From positions 3,457,234-3,521,233 of the forward strand of contig OZ036006.1 of the NCBI GenBank assembly GCA_964035015.1: a stretch of 64,000 nt of DNA, written 5' to 3'. This DNA comes from Corallium rubrum. Its lineage: Eukaryota > Cnidaria > Anthozoa > Scleralcyonacea > Coralliidae. Below, piece by piece: positions 11,355 through 21,435 of the stretch (its first letter is position 1; every line of letters starts with the position of its first letter). Both the position numbers and the translations under genes were made by a program. Below the pieces are notes generated by a model. That model saw only the letters and a program-made list of their open reading frames with translations. It made no database searches and was not told the DNA's origin.

Positions 11355-11757
11355 ATGGCAAAGCCACAAAGTGACAAAGGTAAGATGTCTGTTGTTGATC
11401 ATTTTCAATTCCTTCAATTAAAGGGCTCCGCGTGAAACGACAGTATTTCGCTGTCGAAATTCTCGGCAGCTCACCATTTTCTTGCTTTGTTATTAATATA
11501 ATAGTGTAGTTTGCCGTTTTTCAGAAAAAGGTACATACGGAAGTATTTATTAAGGAACCGCATGAATTTAAGTCATAGACATTTTGTTCTGCATTTTTAC
11601 GTGTTTCTTGCCAGAATATGGTGATATGGTTCAGTGTGATCTTTGTGACAACTGGTACCATCTTCCTTGTCTTAATTTAAGTTCTTTTCCTGAGGATGAT
11701 CAGGAATGGCTTTTCCATTTATGTGTTCCACCATCAAAACTTTGTAAGAATGATTAG
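11355..11757 (+). pseudogene. PHD-finger-like two-exon fragment (55 codons)
   Basis: Candidate exon 1 is 11355-11379 (MAKPQSDK, donor G|GTAAGA) and exon 2 is 11615-11757 (acceptor TTGCCAG). The phase is consistent (1). Exon 2 encodes MVQCDLCDNWYHLPCLNL then W-x4-C, matching the central C-x2-C...W-Y-H-x2-C core of a PHD zinc finger. The usual first C-x2-C pair is absent and the last pair is spaced wrongly (C-x5-C before the stop), so a normal C4HC3 finger cannot form. It may be a broken host gene, or a remnant of a CR1-like LINE ORF1, which can carry PHD domains. The splice link is inferred. Confidence 0.5.
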
Positions 11758-11759
11758 TT

Positions 11760-12290
11760 TAGTGACAGACCAATTAAGCCAAGTTTTTATTATTAAAATA
11801 AATAAGTTTGTATATTGTAGTTTTTGTAAATATATATTTAGCTGTCATAATTTGTCATTCAGAAATATATATTTTTTACTTTTATAAGGAATCATTCTGA
11901 GGGGGGGGGAGAGAATTTCTGAAGGGGGGATATATTTCCTAGGAAATGTGTCCCTGGGGGAACACATTCTGGGGGGGGACATATTTCCTGTGACACTGGC
12001 CTAATCTCAGGTCAGCCGATAGACCGAACTGAAGCACTTTGGCCTCTCAAACTCAATACATTGTTTTAAATGAGATTGGTGTCAAATCCACATAAAATAA
12101 TGATTCTCCTGCGGTCACGAGCTGTAAGGCAATTGACACAAATCTTGGAGTAAGCTAAACCAAGCCTATATATAGTTTCAAGGCTGGCCTCATGTTAGTC
12201 ATGTATAAAACAAAAACCAACAAATTAAAATTCAACAATCGAAATATAGTAAGGTTAGATATACTGCCGAAACAGAGAACGTAGGAGTCT
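11760..12290. other. Intergenic stretch with G-run sequence
   Basis: G-rich tracts at 11898-11975 (GGGGGGGG, repeated AACACATTCTGGGGGG-like text) resemble hAT interiors seen elsewhere, but no termini are visible. Confidence 0.3.
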
Positions 12291-12294
12291 AACG

Positions 12295-13370
12295 TTTCGA
12301 GCGAAGGCCCTTGAACATGCTATGTAATCGAGTGAAATGCCCTATAGAACATGCTATATAATCGAGTGAAATGCCCAATATTACTTCTAATAAACCCAAT
12401 TCTCTCCTGGCATTACCACCTTAAAGTCCTTAATGTATACAGAACTCGCGATCAAGCTCTCGGCAACGGCCTCCGTGGCTCAGTTGTTAGAGCATTGCAC
12501 AAGAATCGCAAGGTCGTGGGTTCAATTCATGCCGGAAGGCCTGTGTAGTTGCATTTTTCGTAACTGGTACAATTTGAAAACGGAACAAAATCATGCTGGT
12601 ATTTAAATTCCGGTATATATAATATAATGACGGATTAACATGTGACTATTATCTTCCAATGAGAATTCAGAAGACTTTGTGAATACTGCTGACCCGAATA
12701 CTGTGGTCGTATATATCGTGATTACCGTCATCAAACTGTTACGACACGGGCGTTTACACGATACCAGTTAGTGTTGTGTTCCGTTTTCATTTCATGCCGT
12801 CAAGGAACCCGTCTTCATTTTGTGCCGTTTTCATGTAATTTTTGTGCCGGTATCGTGTAAACGGGGTCTGAGTGCCTTCTCGTTGTCCCTTATTTCATGC
12901 AAATAATTTTGCATAATTCCGCAGTTCGAGTGCAATCAAGCATTTTATTCATACATACATTTCGTGATCAGCTAGCCTGGTCCCGGTTTGGTCTTAAAAT
13001 GTATATATTCTACACTCGAATTTTCCTTCACCCAAAATCATTAGAACATGCTATGTAATCGAGTGAAATGCTCAATATCACTTATAATATACCCAATTCT
13101 CTCCTGGCATTACCACCTTATTATATATACAGAACTCGCGATCAAGCTCTCGGCAACGCCCTCCGTGGCTCAGTGGTCAGAGCATTACACTAGAATCGCA
13201 AGGTCGTGGGTTCAATTCCTGCCGGAAGGCCTGTGTAGTTGCATTTTTCGCAACTGGTCCCGGTTTGGTGTTAAAATGTATATATTCTACACTCGAATTT
13301 TCCTTCACCCAAAATCATTAGAACATGCTATGTAACCGAGTGAAATGCCCAATATCACTTATAAGTATAG
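12295..13370 (+). mobile_element. Cluster of tRNA-derived SINE copies
   Basis: Two heads, 12468-12540 and 13158-13230, carry an A box (TGGCTCAGTGGTCAGAGC) and a B box (GTGGGTTCAATTCC). Shared upstream text (GAACATGCTATGTAATCGAG, TCTCTCCTGGCATTACCACC) and downstream text (TTGCATTTTTCG, CTGGTCCCGGTTTGG) show copies of one family arranged head to tail. A small palindrome sits between them (GGCGTTTACACGATACC / GGTATCGTGTAAACG, about 12748-12865). The imperfect acceptor and anticodon arms argue against a working tRNA gene. Confidence 0.68.
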
Positions 13371-13379
13371 GATGGCTCG

Positions 13380-13906
13380 TTTTCTGGACATCTCTAATAA
13401 TAACCCACTGCCGGACGTCTACAACCTCTGAGTGCCCTCTTGTTATATAAGTAAAAGGCTGAACACTCCCCTTCCGAGTATCCTAAGTGCACGACCACAT
13501 CAATTCTCGTTTGTAATTCAGTCGGCGACTGTTGTAGAAGTTTAATCAGGTTCCGCTTCTACAACAATCACAACAGTCACTGATGCGACAACAGTTAATG
13601 GAACATCAATCGCCGACAGTCGGCGACTTTTTGCTAGACGTTTGCAACGTAAAACACAAAATTGTTTGAATGCCTAGTGTTTGCAACTGTTGTCAAACGT
13701 TCACGAAACATGAGACTTTTAAGCGGCGAAGTTACTGAACGTGATAATGCTTGCTATAGTATGTATTGTTATATAAACTGTGAAAATGATCACAAACAAA
13801 GTTTTAGTTATTCAATTTGTTTTTAAATATCAAACTTAGCTCATCTGAACTTTGTCAAAACCGAGAAGTCCGAGAAGTAGACAATAACACGACAGTATAG
13901 ACTCTT
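13380..13906. other. Intergenic stretch before gene 2
   Basis: Unique AT-rich DNA with short TGTTGTAGAAG / CTTCTACAACA inversions near 13530-13565. No gene is supported. Confidence 0.35.
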
Positions 13907-14118
13907 CACAATTTCCCCTTCCCTAACATCTCTCTTTTGTTTAAAACCGGATCTGCCCTTGTTTCTTATAGTGTTTTAATAACTACAGCAACTTTTTGGC
14001 GCTATTAAAGTTTCTTTGTATTCGTATGATACACCCAAAATTATTCATCTTAACGGAAGCGTTCAAATATATTTATAAATATTCGAGAGTGTAAAAGGTA
14101 GAGTGTTGCCTATGGGCA
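13907..14118 (+). promoter_or_regulatory. Promoter region of gene 2, with TATA-like box
   Basis: ATATTTATAAATA at 14069-14081 lies about 135 bases before the ATG. The block containing CCGGATCTGCC, TTTGTATTCGTATGATACAC, CCAAAATTATTCATCTTAAC and GAAGCGTTCAA is repeated at 16366-16560 inside the gene's own intron, which marks it as a duplicated regulatory unit. Confidence 0.55.
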
Positions 14119-14212
14119 GTGTTTACGATAGAGCAACGTGAAAAGGTGGTAAACTGCTGAGATTAGTTTTGATAACAAAATAGTTTCACTTCTTTTCACT
14201 TCTGACAACAAA

Positions 14213-14460
14213 ATGGCTTCAACTCGAGTGATCATTATTTGTTTTTTGGTCGCAACTGTTGCGTTTCTTTACGCGGACTCTTTCATCCGACGCAGATTTA
14301 GATTTCGTCCGCATTTTCCTTCCCGACGTCGTGTTACTACCAAAAAGCCTCTACCGCCTCTACCGTTCTGTCGTGATGATAAACGCACCAAGGCCAAATC
14401 GCCAAAGAGAGGCGTTAAAGAAACTTTTTCTAAACGAATGGTGAGTTTGAACTGAATAGT

Positions 14461-14546
<86 letters not shown>

Positions 14547-17500
14547 ATTTGTATATTATTTTGTGTTTTTACATCGATTTGGCTTGAGCTAGTGGCGCAG
14601 TTTGTTTTTGTTTAAAACTCGTTGAAGCCTGACGAGGAGGCTTTAAGGTTTATTCTGGCTAGCGCCAGACGATTTTATTCAGGACAGGGAGAGGTCCAGG
14701 CCTCAAAGTGCATGTTATTTAAAACCTGTCTCTTTAACACTTTACATCTTCCCACAAGGGGCTTTTCAAGAGCAATTTACACATTGGAATTTTAACATGG
14801 CCGAGTCGAAGGCATATTAAAGGCGCTAGACACGTCTTACCATACAACGACTTATTAGACACATAACGACTTAGACACTTCTTACCATACAACGACTTAG
14901 ACACTTAGACACATAACGACTTAGACACTTCTTACCATGCATACAACGACTTAGACACTTCTTTAACAGTTTAATTCTTAGGATGAAGTGTAGTGTACTA
15001 ATATATTTAATATATTGTAATATAGTGTAGTTAATTTTAATATTTATAATTTTGTTATCTTTTTTGTCATTGTTCACTGAAAAGCCTCTCTGGGGAGTGA
15101 TCAAATAAAGTATTGTATTGTATTGTATTGTATTGTATTATATTGTATTGTATTGTATTGTATTGTATTGTGTTGTGTTGTGTTGTGTTGTGTTGTGTTG
15201 TGTTGTGTTGTATTGTATTGTATTGTATTGTATTCGGTATTGTATTCGGTATTGTAGTGTATTCGGTATTGTATTGTATTCGGTATTGTATTGTATTCGG
15301 TATTGTATTGTATTGTATTGTATTGTATTGTATTGTATTGTATTGTACTGTACTGTACTGTACTGTACTGTACTGTACTGTACTGTACTGTACTGTACTG
15401 TATTGTATTGTATTGTATTGTATTGTATTGTATTGTATTGACACATATCGGACAACAGATTACAGCTAAGACCTATGAGATATCCGTGGTTCTGGTTTCC
15501 CTCAGATAGGTGTTGGTTTTGCGGAGGGAGGAAAACCGGAGAGCCCGGCGAAAAACCCTCGAAGCACAGGAGAGACCAACTAAACTCTACTCACATGAGT
15601 CTCAATCTCGAGAACAGGGTTATTCCCAGACGGTCACCCATCCGGGCTTAATTACAGATCACGCCAACCGTGAAGTCTGACGACCATTCTTTAGTATTTT
15701 ATTCTAGCTAACGCCAGACGATTTTATTCAGCACAGGGAGAGGTCCAGGCCTCAATAAAGTTTTCAGTTTTCTTGTCAAGCTGCGGGGAAATCATGAGAC
15801 ACTCGTTATACGGTTGAAATTGAACCTGTAACCTTGTGAGAACTTGGCACTCTAACCATTGAGTTATACTGAGGCTCAAGTAGCAGACCTTGTGAGAAAT
15901 TAGTGACTTAAGTCACACACTACAACTATAATTGATTGCAATTGAGCAACATGAGGAACAAGCAATACGAAGACTAGTAACAAATTTGGTAAACGCTGCA
16001 TGCAATGTTTTGTATATTTCGTGACTTTCTAAAGTGTGCATGACCCGAAGGGAAGTCGGCGCACTCAAAATCACTTGACCAGAGGAAGTTAAATGATATA
16101 ACGGAATTGCCGTTAAGAATATTCGAGAGTATCTATGCTTGAGAGAGACTAGAGTTATCATACTTGTGCTCATTGATTACCTTGCTCTTATTTATTGTTG
16201 TTGTTCTTCGCCTTGTGGTCCTTGTGCGTAATTTGAACAGCGTACAAAAGGCAAAATTAGCCGTGAAAACGTTCGCCCATGCATGCAGAATGCAGCAATT
16301 AATGCGGTTTTGAAGTCAATTTATTAAAGTAATTCTTCGGAGGAACATATATACCTAGATTGTTTTAAACAATTTCCCACTCATCCTCCTTTTGTTCAAA
16401 ACCGGATCTGCCAGTGTTTTTAATAGTATTTTAATAACTTTTCAACTTTTGGTGGTGTGAAATGTCCTTTGTATTCGTATGATACACCCAAAATTATTCA
16501 TCTTAACCGAAGCGTTCAATAAATAGTCGAGACGAGAGTAAAAAGTAGGGTGCTATTTAGGCAATCTCGACCCAGAGCCTGCGATCCTTTTGGCCAGTGC
16601 CAAGGAACGGAGGCTCTGGGAAACTCCGATGAAACTTGTCATCTGATTGGTTAGTTTAAAAACAGTAAAATTTCAAATAATATGCACGTTGCTAACTTGT
16701 TTAATCGATTTCTCGACGTTTCGTACACAAGAAATAATTCAAAACAGCAAAAATCCCGACAATTTACAAGTTAAAACTATTATTATTCTCCTGCTTCGTC
16801 GCCAAACAAACGTCCATCGTCTGACTCGTCTCGTAATTCTTCGCAGTTTCGTCTCAGAACTTTAAAATCATATTAGAGAATACAAGGTCGATGTAGTTTA
16901 GCCAAAATTCCTGACAGAAAGTACAATTCCTTACCTGAGCGGCTGAGCCGATCACTATAGGGAGCTTAAGCAAATACAACGCGAACGTCAAGGGCAACGT
17001 CCTTAATACAATAGATTTTTCCTCACACAACAAAGAAAATGAATAATTTTTAGCCCCAAGAGTAATACTAACGCCGTCCCCGTTCTACATACAACGTTAT
17101 TCAGATCATTTTCACGTCTTCAGGACGACGGTAACTCTTGAAACGGCGAAACCTGTTAGTTGAGTTTGACTTCAAACTGTGCGACAAAAATCCTTTTAGA
17201 ACTCTGAACCTTTTGAATGTCGGAAAACATAGTTTATGTATTCAATACTACGCAAATGATTCGTGGTTTCTGCTAGATACTGAACTTTAGATTGCCGTTG
17301 CCGTCCTAGCTTGCTTAAGCTCCCTACTGCCGAGTGCCGACGGCGACGCGGACATATAAAACACTTTCGTCAAATCGTCCGGTTGACGATCAGAAAAAAG
17401 CTAAGAAAGACCATTTGTATCACAACGCTTTGTCAAGAGCTTTGTAAAACGTACTGGGTCATTCTTTATCGGTAAACAAATATAGACCACTTTCATAATG

Positions 17501-19644
17501 GAGACCACTTTCATAATGGCCACCATTTTAAATATTCTTTTATGTGCATCTAAATGAGCCTTTCTGGTCTCGTTATGAAGCAAAGATTCTTTTGAATTAC
17601 AAACACACAAACGAGGCTAGAAACGCTTATTAAGATGCACGTAAAAGAATATTCAAATTAGTCACTATTATGAAAGTGGTCTATTTTCCCTGGTCTTCGA
17701 ATAAGATGAAAATTAACAAGAAATAGCAACAAAAGCACGCGATCTCGTTAAAGCGGGCTAGCTAGTCTGGAATCTGTATATACCCAGGCTGACTCGCTCC
17801 CATGCATATAAGTACCCCATTAGAGTAATCAAATGAGGGTGTGCCATAAGTCCCATAAGTACCATAAGGGGAGCACGGGTGGCGTGTGCTGTTAGCGCGC
17901 TGCCTCTCTCCAAAAAGTTAAGCCCGGTTACACGCGTAAAAATGTCGCAAGTTGTTACAGCATTGTTGCCTCAGTGAACAATGCTGTAACAACTTGTTGA
18001 CATATGTGAACAACATTGATAAATGAACAACCTTCTTCGTCATTGTTTTAACAAGTTGTTACAGCTTGATGAAACAACAACCGTTGTTCACGCATGTTGT
18101 AACAACCGAAGAACGTGTTGATACATCAACCATGTTCACCATTGTTGTAACATTGTTGTTCATCGTTGTTATTTCGTCATGCTGTTACAACATGTTGTAT
18201 TGTTGTATCATGTGCGAACAACGTTGTTGGCTATAAAAATGTGCTGTTGGAACAACTTGTTCATGACTGTTGATTTATCCGTGAACAAGTTGTTCGAACC
18301 ATAAGTGAACAACTTGTTGACAACTTGTTCACGGCGAGCAGCACAACTTGTTCACTGCGAGCAGCACAACATTGTTCACGCCTGTTGACAACCGTGAACA
18401 AGTTGTGCGTTTTTACGCGTGTAGACGGGGTTACCCTGTCGAGCTTGGAACTTATGTGAGTAGAGTTATAGTTGATCTCTCCTGGGTTCTCCGGTTTTCC
18501 TCCCATCATAAAATCGACACCTAACATCTTAGCTGTGATCCGTGGACTCTGGAGCGCCTTTGATGTGCCTCGACACGGCTACGTTGATCTGCGTCCTTCG
18601 CAAATTCAGCAGCTGGCTGTAAGTAAGGATGTTTAGACCCCCAGTCCTTTATCCTATAATCATGACTGTTATATATCAAAGACTTTCTTTTGCCAATAAT
18701 GAAATCCTATTGGTCAAATCATGGTCACGTGTTGTTCAACAAACTCAATGTTTCTTTCTGCCGTCACTTTAATCATGCGTTGCTCACGTGAATACACGAT
18801 TATTGTATCAGATCAAGAACTTTGGACTCTTCGGGCATTTTGAAAGCTTGTTTCGAGCTTGTTTGGTACGAAATAGTCCATTTTCCGAAAGAAAGAATTT
18901 CTATACATATCTTCAAAGAAGGTCTGAAAAATACTTGGAGAAATTTAAAGCTGTTCTTAGTGTTGAGTCTGGTGTATTTGTTTAGTTGAATGACTTGAAT
19001 TGAAATTACGAAGACAAAATCAAAGTGTTTTGGTAGCTAAGTCTTTTCGCCATTTGCAAGTTTTGAGACAGTTTTGTAGTTTAAAAGTCTTTGGTATATA
19101 ACAAAACGCTTGTTGACTTTTGCCTCGAGAAACATCGAGTTTTACGGACCCTCAGGCTTCAATGTCACCCTCGGGCTGAAGCCCTCGGGTGACATTGAAA
19201 CCTTCGGGTCCGTAAAACTCGATGTTTCCCTCGGCGCCAGTCAACAAGTGTATACTATATATCTTTCAGGTATCCTCGGGATGGCCATATAATTGCTTCC
19301 ACGCGAGTATTCTTAGGTACCAAGGATCCTACCAGCGCATCATACCAATAGAAGAATGTTGCGAGAAGTGCGAGTTCCCAGCTTATCACAGTTGTGTCGT
19401 GACCTACGGTAGCTTCCATTGGATTTGTCCTAGCAACGGTCTTCATTGTGTCGCCAAGTGTTTGAGGATGTATGACCCTAATCTAGCCACTGTTCAAACT
19501 CGCAAGAAAAGTATTTCGTGTAAAACTGTAAAGCCAAAACCAAAACTAATCGGTGGTCGTATGATGAACCCAAAGTGCGCGAGAAAAGAGAAAGTGAAGG
19601 GAAAAGATTGTATTCGACGTCTATGCATCCCACTGAAAGTTTGA
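14213..19644 (+). CDS. Secreted cysteine-rich precursor, gene 2 (two exons, 200 aa)
   Basis: Exon 1 is 14213-14440 and exon 2 is 19270-19644, phase 0 (ATG|GTGAGT; TTTCAG|GTA). Residues 1-22 form the signal peptide (MASTR start, FLVATVAFLYA core). Residues 23-76 are a very basic propeptide rich in Arg, Lys and Pro, with one Cys in the context C-x2-D-x-R-T-K, which resembles gene 1's C-x2-D-x-Q-T-K. It ends S-K-R-M, a dibasic site. Exon 2 opens VSSGWPYNC and has 12 cysteines: CC-x2-C-x7-C-x10-C-x6-C-x3-C, then SCK, IGGR, NPKC-x10-C-x4-C and LCIP near the end. Close paralogue of gene 1. The intron begins with a GTT microsatellite and ends just after a strong hairpin. The function is unknown; a secreted processed peptide is inferred. 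Confidence 0.85.
14460..14546 (+). repeat. (GTT)n microsatellite, about 29 units
   Basis: An uninterrupted TTG/GTT run starts about 20 bases downstream of gene 2's splice donor. In RNA it is a UUG/GU-rich tract next to the 5' splice site. Confidence 0.95.
14650..14705 (+). repeat. Dispersed CTAGCGCCAGACGATTTTA-type repeat
   Basis: This text is repeated at about 15700-15755 (CTAACGCCAGACGATTTTAT, GGACAGGGAGAGGTCCAGGC-like) and in looser form at 1.63 kb and 34.87-35.25 kb. The two local copies bracket the repeat-rich interval 14.7-15.7 kb. Confidence 0.55.
14838..14965 (+). repeat. Degenerate tandem repeat, ACGACTTAGACACTT unit
   Basis: About six imperfect units of TACAACGACTTAGACACTTC and ACATAACGACTTAGACAC follow one another. 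The bases after it (14970-15110) end in AATAAAG and look like a retroposon tail feeding into the pentanucleotide array. Confidence 0.6.
15111..15440 (+). repeat. (TATTG)n pentanucleotide array with variant blocks
   Basis: There are 330 bases of TATTG with internal blocks of TGTTG (about 15170-15210), TATTCGG-containing units (about 15230-15305) and TACTG (about 15346-15400). Open frames on both strands here are artefacts of the repeat. The array joins the 3' end of a 5S-type SINE on its right side. Confidence 0.95.
15441..15690 (-). mobile_element. 5S-rRNA-derived SINE (SINE3 type), minus orientation
   Basis: Read on -, the head contains AAGCCCGGATGGGTGACCG and TCTGGGAATA, matching the 3' half of animal 5S rRNA (box C region). 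Then come CATGTGAGTAGAGTTTAG, the core complementary to GGAAAACCGGAGAGCCCGG, and a tail running into (CAATA)n. The same body is seen at 18424-18640 on +. Confidence 0.72.
15811..15880 (-). mobile_element. tRNA-derived SINE head fragment, minus orientation
   Basis: On -, AACTCAATGGTTAGAGTGC resembles an A box and GTTACAGGTTCAATTTC a B box. The fold is degenerate, so this is a SINE relic and not a tRNA gene. Bases 15890-16365 hold nothing else clear. Confidence 0.5.
16366..16560 (+). promoter_or_regulatory. Second, truncated copy of the gene 2 promoter
   Basis: Bases 16371-16560 parallel 13911-14118 at about 80% by eye, including AAAACCGGATCTGCC, CTTTGTATTCGTATGATACA and CCCAAAATTATTCATCTTAAC. 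The TATA segment is reduced to CAATAAATAG. The copy stops at a CAATCTCG...CCCAGAGCC MITE fragment (about 16561-16625), and no exon 1 copy follows. It could be a dead duplicate or an alternative internal promoter. Confidence 0.6.
16640..16955. other. Intron stretch with no recognised feature
   Basis: Unique AT-rich sequence with a chance ORF; no domain or repeat is visible. Confidence 0.35.
16960..17324. mobile_element. MITE with TA flanks
   Basis: Ends GGGAGCTTAAGCAA and TTGCTTAAGCTCCC are flanked by TA on both sides (16958-16959 and 17325-17326), as expected for Tc1/mariner-like targets. The interior has no coding capacity. Confidence 0.55.
17482..17684. mobile_element. Short fold-back MITE
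   Basis: ATAGACCACTTTCATAATGG and its inverse ATTATGAAAGTGGTCTAT bound a palindrome around GCAAAGATTCTTTTGAATT. A related fragment lies at 40990-41110 and a looser one near 57525. Confidence 0.6.
17870..18640 (+). mobile_element. 5S-type SINE split by a TA-flanked MITE
   Basis: AAGTTAAGCCCGG just before 17930 and GACGGGGTTACCCTG just after 18423 belong to one 5S-like head, interrupted by the 17931-18421 MITE. The body then reads ATGTGAGTAGAGTTATAG and TCTCCGGTTTTCCTCCC. Bases 18640-19120 show no further feature. Confidence 0.6.
17931..18421. mobile_element. TA-flanked MITE of the CACGCGTAAAAA family, copy 1
   Basis: Ends CACGCGTAAAAATG and TTTTTACGCGTG are flanked by TA (17929-17930, 18422-18423). 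The interior is an imperfect palindrome made of short AACAACTTGTT / GTTGTTACAACA words. Further copies are at 19813-20285 and 36526-36828, with a fragment at 53865. Confidence 0.8.
19123..19233. repeat. Near-perfect hairpin, arms about 53 bases
   Basis: AACATCGAGTTTTACGGACC and GGTCCGTAAAACTCGATGTT close a stem with a loop near 19178. The hairpin ends about 36 bases before the splice acceptor of gene 2 exon 2. Confidence 0.85.
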
Positions 19645-19738
19645 CAAGTTGTAATTGTTTACATTGCAAAATATGACTTTTAGATAGTGTAGTATTCACT
19701 TGTTAATTTTTTTAAGAAAATCAATTTTAGGCACTGAC

Positions 19739-19764
19739 CTCTCTCTCTCTCCTCTCTTCTCTCT
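19739..19764 (+). repeat. (CT)n microsatellite
   Basis: CTCTCTCTCTCTCC-type run about 95 bases after the gene 2 stop codon, probably in or just past the 3' UTR. Confidence 0.8.
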
Positions 19765-19812
19765 AACTCGTCCTCGCAGACCATGCAATCAAACCAGTTA
19801 GAAATTCATGTA

Positions 19813-20285
19813 CACGCGTAAAAACTCGCAAGTTGTTACAGCATTGTTGCCTGAACAAGGCTGTAACAACTTGCAACAATGCTGTAACAACTTGTTGACA
19901 TATGTGAACAACATTGATAAATGAACAACATTGTTCATCATTGTTTCAACAAGTTGTTACTGCTTGATGAAACAACAACCGTTGTTCACTCATGTTGTAA
20001 CAACCGAAGAACGTGGTGATACATCAACCATGTTCACCATTGTTGTAACATTGTTGTTCATCGTTGTTATTTCGTCATGCTGTTACAACATGTTGTATCA
20101 TGTGCGAACAACGTTGGCTATAAAAAATGTGCTGTTGGAACAACTTGTTCATGACTGTTGATTTATCCGTGAACAAGTTGTTCGAACCTAAGTGAACAAC
20201 TTGTTGACAACTTGTTCACGGCGAGCAGCACAACATTGTTCACGCTTATTGACAACCGTGAACAAGTTGTGCGTTTTTACGCGTG
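19813..20285. mobile_element. TA-flanked MITE of the CACGCGTAAAAA family, copy 2
   Basis: Same ends as copy 1, with TA at 19811-19812 and 20286-20287. The interior is nearly collinear with 17931-18421 apart from small indels. The two copies bracket exon 2 of gene 2. Confidence 0.8.
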
Positions 20286-20289
20286 TATG

Positions 20290-20805
20290 AGGAAAAGGTC
20301 AGCGGTTACTACTATGGCCTATGGGAGAAAAGAACCATCAACCGCCAACTTACATTCAATCACCTGATTCCAGTAAAACCCAAGATATAACCGGTGTTAA
20401 TCTAAGGCCCCGTTCGCACTATACCGGTAACAGACTCGGTACGAAACGGCCAATAATAATTATGCCGTACGATACAACCAATCACCAATCACCACGCTCT
20501 ACTCTATTAATTTACTTCCGTAACGATTTCGAACTCCGTTCACACTGGAGCTGAAACGGCACAAAAAGCTATCCGATAAACGATGTACCGACTGTCCGAC
20601 ACAGAAATTGTGCCATGTTATAATAATCAACAAGTTTATCTTATTTAATTTTATTAGCTTTGTCAGATACACATTAACAAATTAAAAACATAAATACATA
20701 AAATGAAAATCCAGCAACCTAGAACAACTGACCTATATGATATATCAGCAACGGGAACCAAATACGAGAAAACATGATTCGAGTGTTTGGATTCTCCTGA
20801 TGAGT
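20290..20805. other. Intergenic stretch, repeat-derived in part
   Basis: GGCCCCGTTCGCACTATACC at about 20407 recurs as GTCCCGTTCACACTATACC at about 21260, both followed by ACGAAA and GCCG text, so a dispersed element is present. Its ends are not resolved. Confidence 0.35.
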
Positions 20806-20809
20806 GAAC

Positions 20810-21140
20810 CAGTGGCGTAGCCAAGGGGGGGCCTAGGGGGGCCTGCCCCCCCCCCTCCCACTTCACATTCCCCCCCCCCCCCCCCAGTCTCCTGAATGTC
20901 TGACGCTAAATTCAAGTAAGAACTTTTGCTTCTTTAAAATTTGAAGTTTGTTTCTGTTGCTAATGATAATTGTGATGCTGATACACTGTCACATGAACTT
21001 TCATTGGTTAAACTGCGCAGAATTACGCTCTCAAGAGCCCTCGGTCCTTTTGACCAGCGTCAGCTCCCTGCACCCCCAAATTTTGTGCACCCCAAATTTT
21101 CCGTTGCTCCCCAAAAATTTTGATCCTGGCTACGCCATTG
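20810..21140. mobile_element. hAT-type MITE with 8-bp target duplication
   Basis: Ends CAGTGGCGTAGCCA and TGGCTACGCCATTG are flanked by exact GAGTGAAC (20802-20809, 21141-21148). The interior has long C-runs and no transposase; length is 331 bp. Confidence 0.85.
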
Positions 21141-21435
21141 GAGTGAACACGATAAACGAGTGAAATAAACCCTCAAGTGAGATTTTATTCACGAGTGTGT
21201 AAAATTTATTCATACAGCAACTTGTTTATCTTGCATAGATAATTGAGATCTTGAGAATTAGGTCCCGTTCACACTATACCAGATAGCTTTTGTGCCGGCA
21301 CGAAATTAAAACCATACCGCATGCGCTCACACAACTTGTGACAAAAGTTAGTTTTTTAACAATGCCATTTTTTAAAGTAAAATTTTCTGTCACTCAGATA
21401 TTTAGTATTTTTTTGCTTGTAACTTTAATAAATAA

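Noticed and set aside
12468-13230. Two tRNA genes
   Set aside because: A and B boxes are good, but acceptor and anticodon arms are imperfect and long flanks are shared, as in tRNA-derived SINEs.
15067-15509. Several open frames on both strands
   Set aside because: They are translations of the (TATTG)n array; a 5-base unit without stops stays open in many frames.
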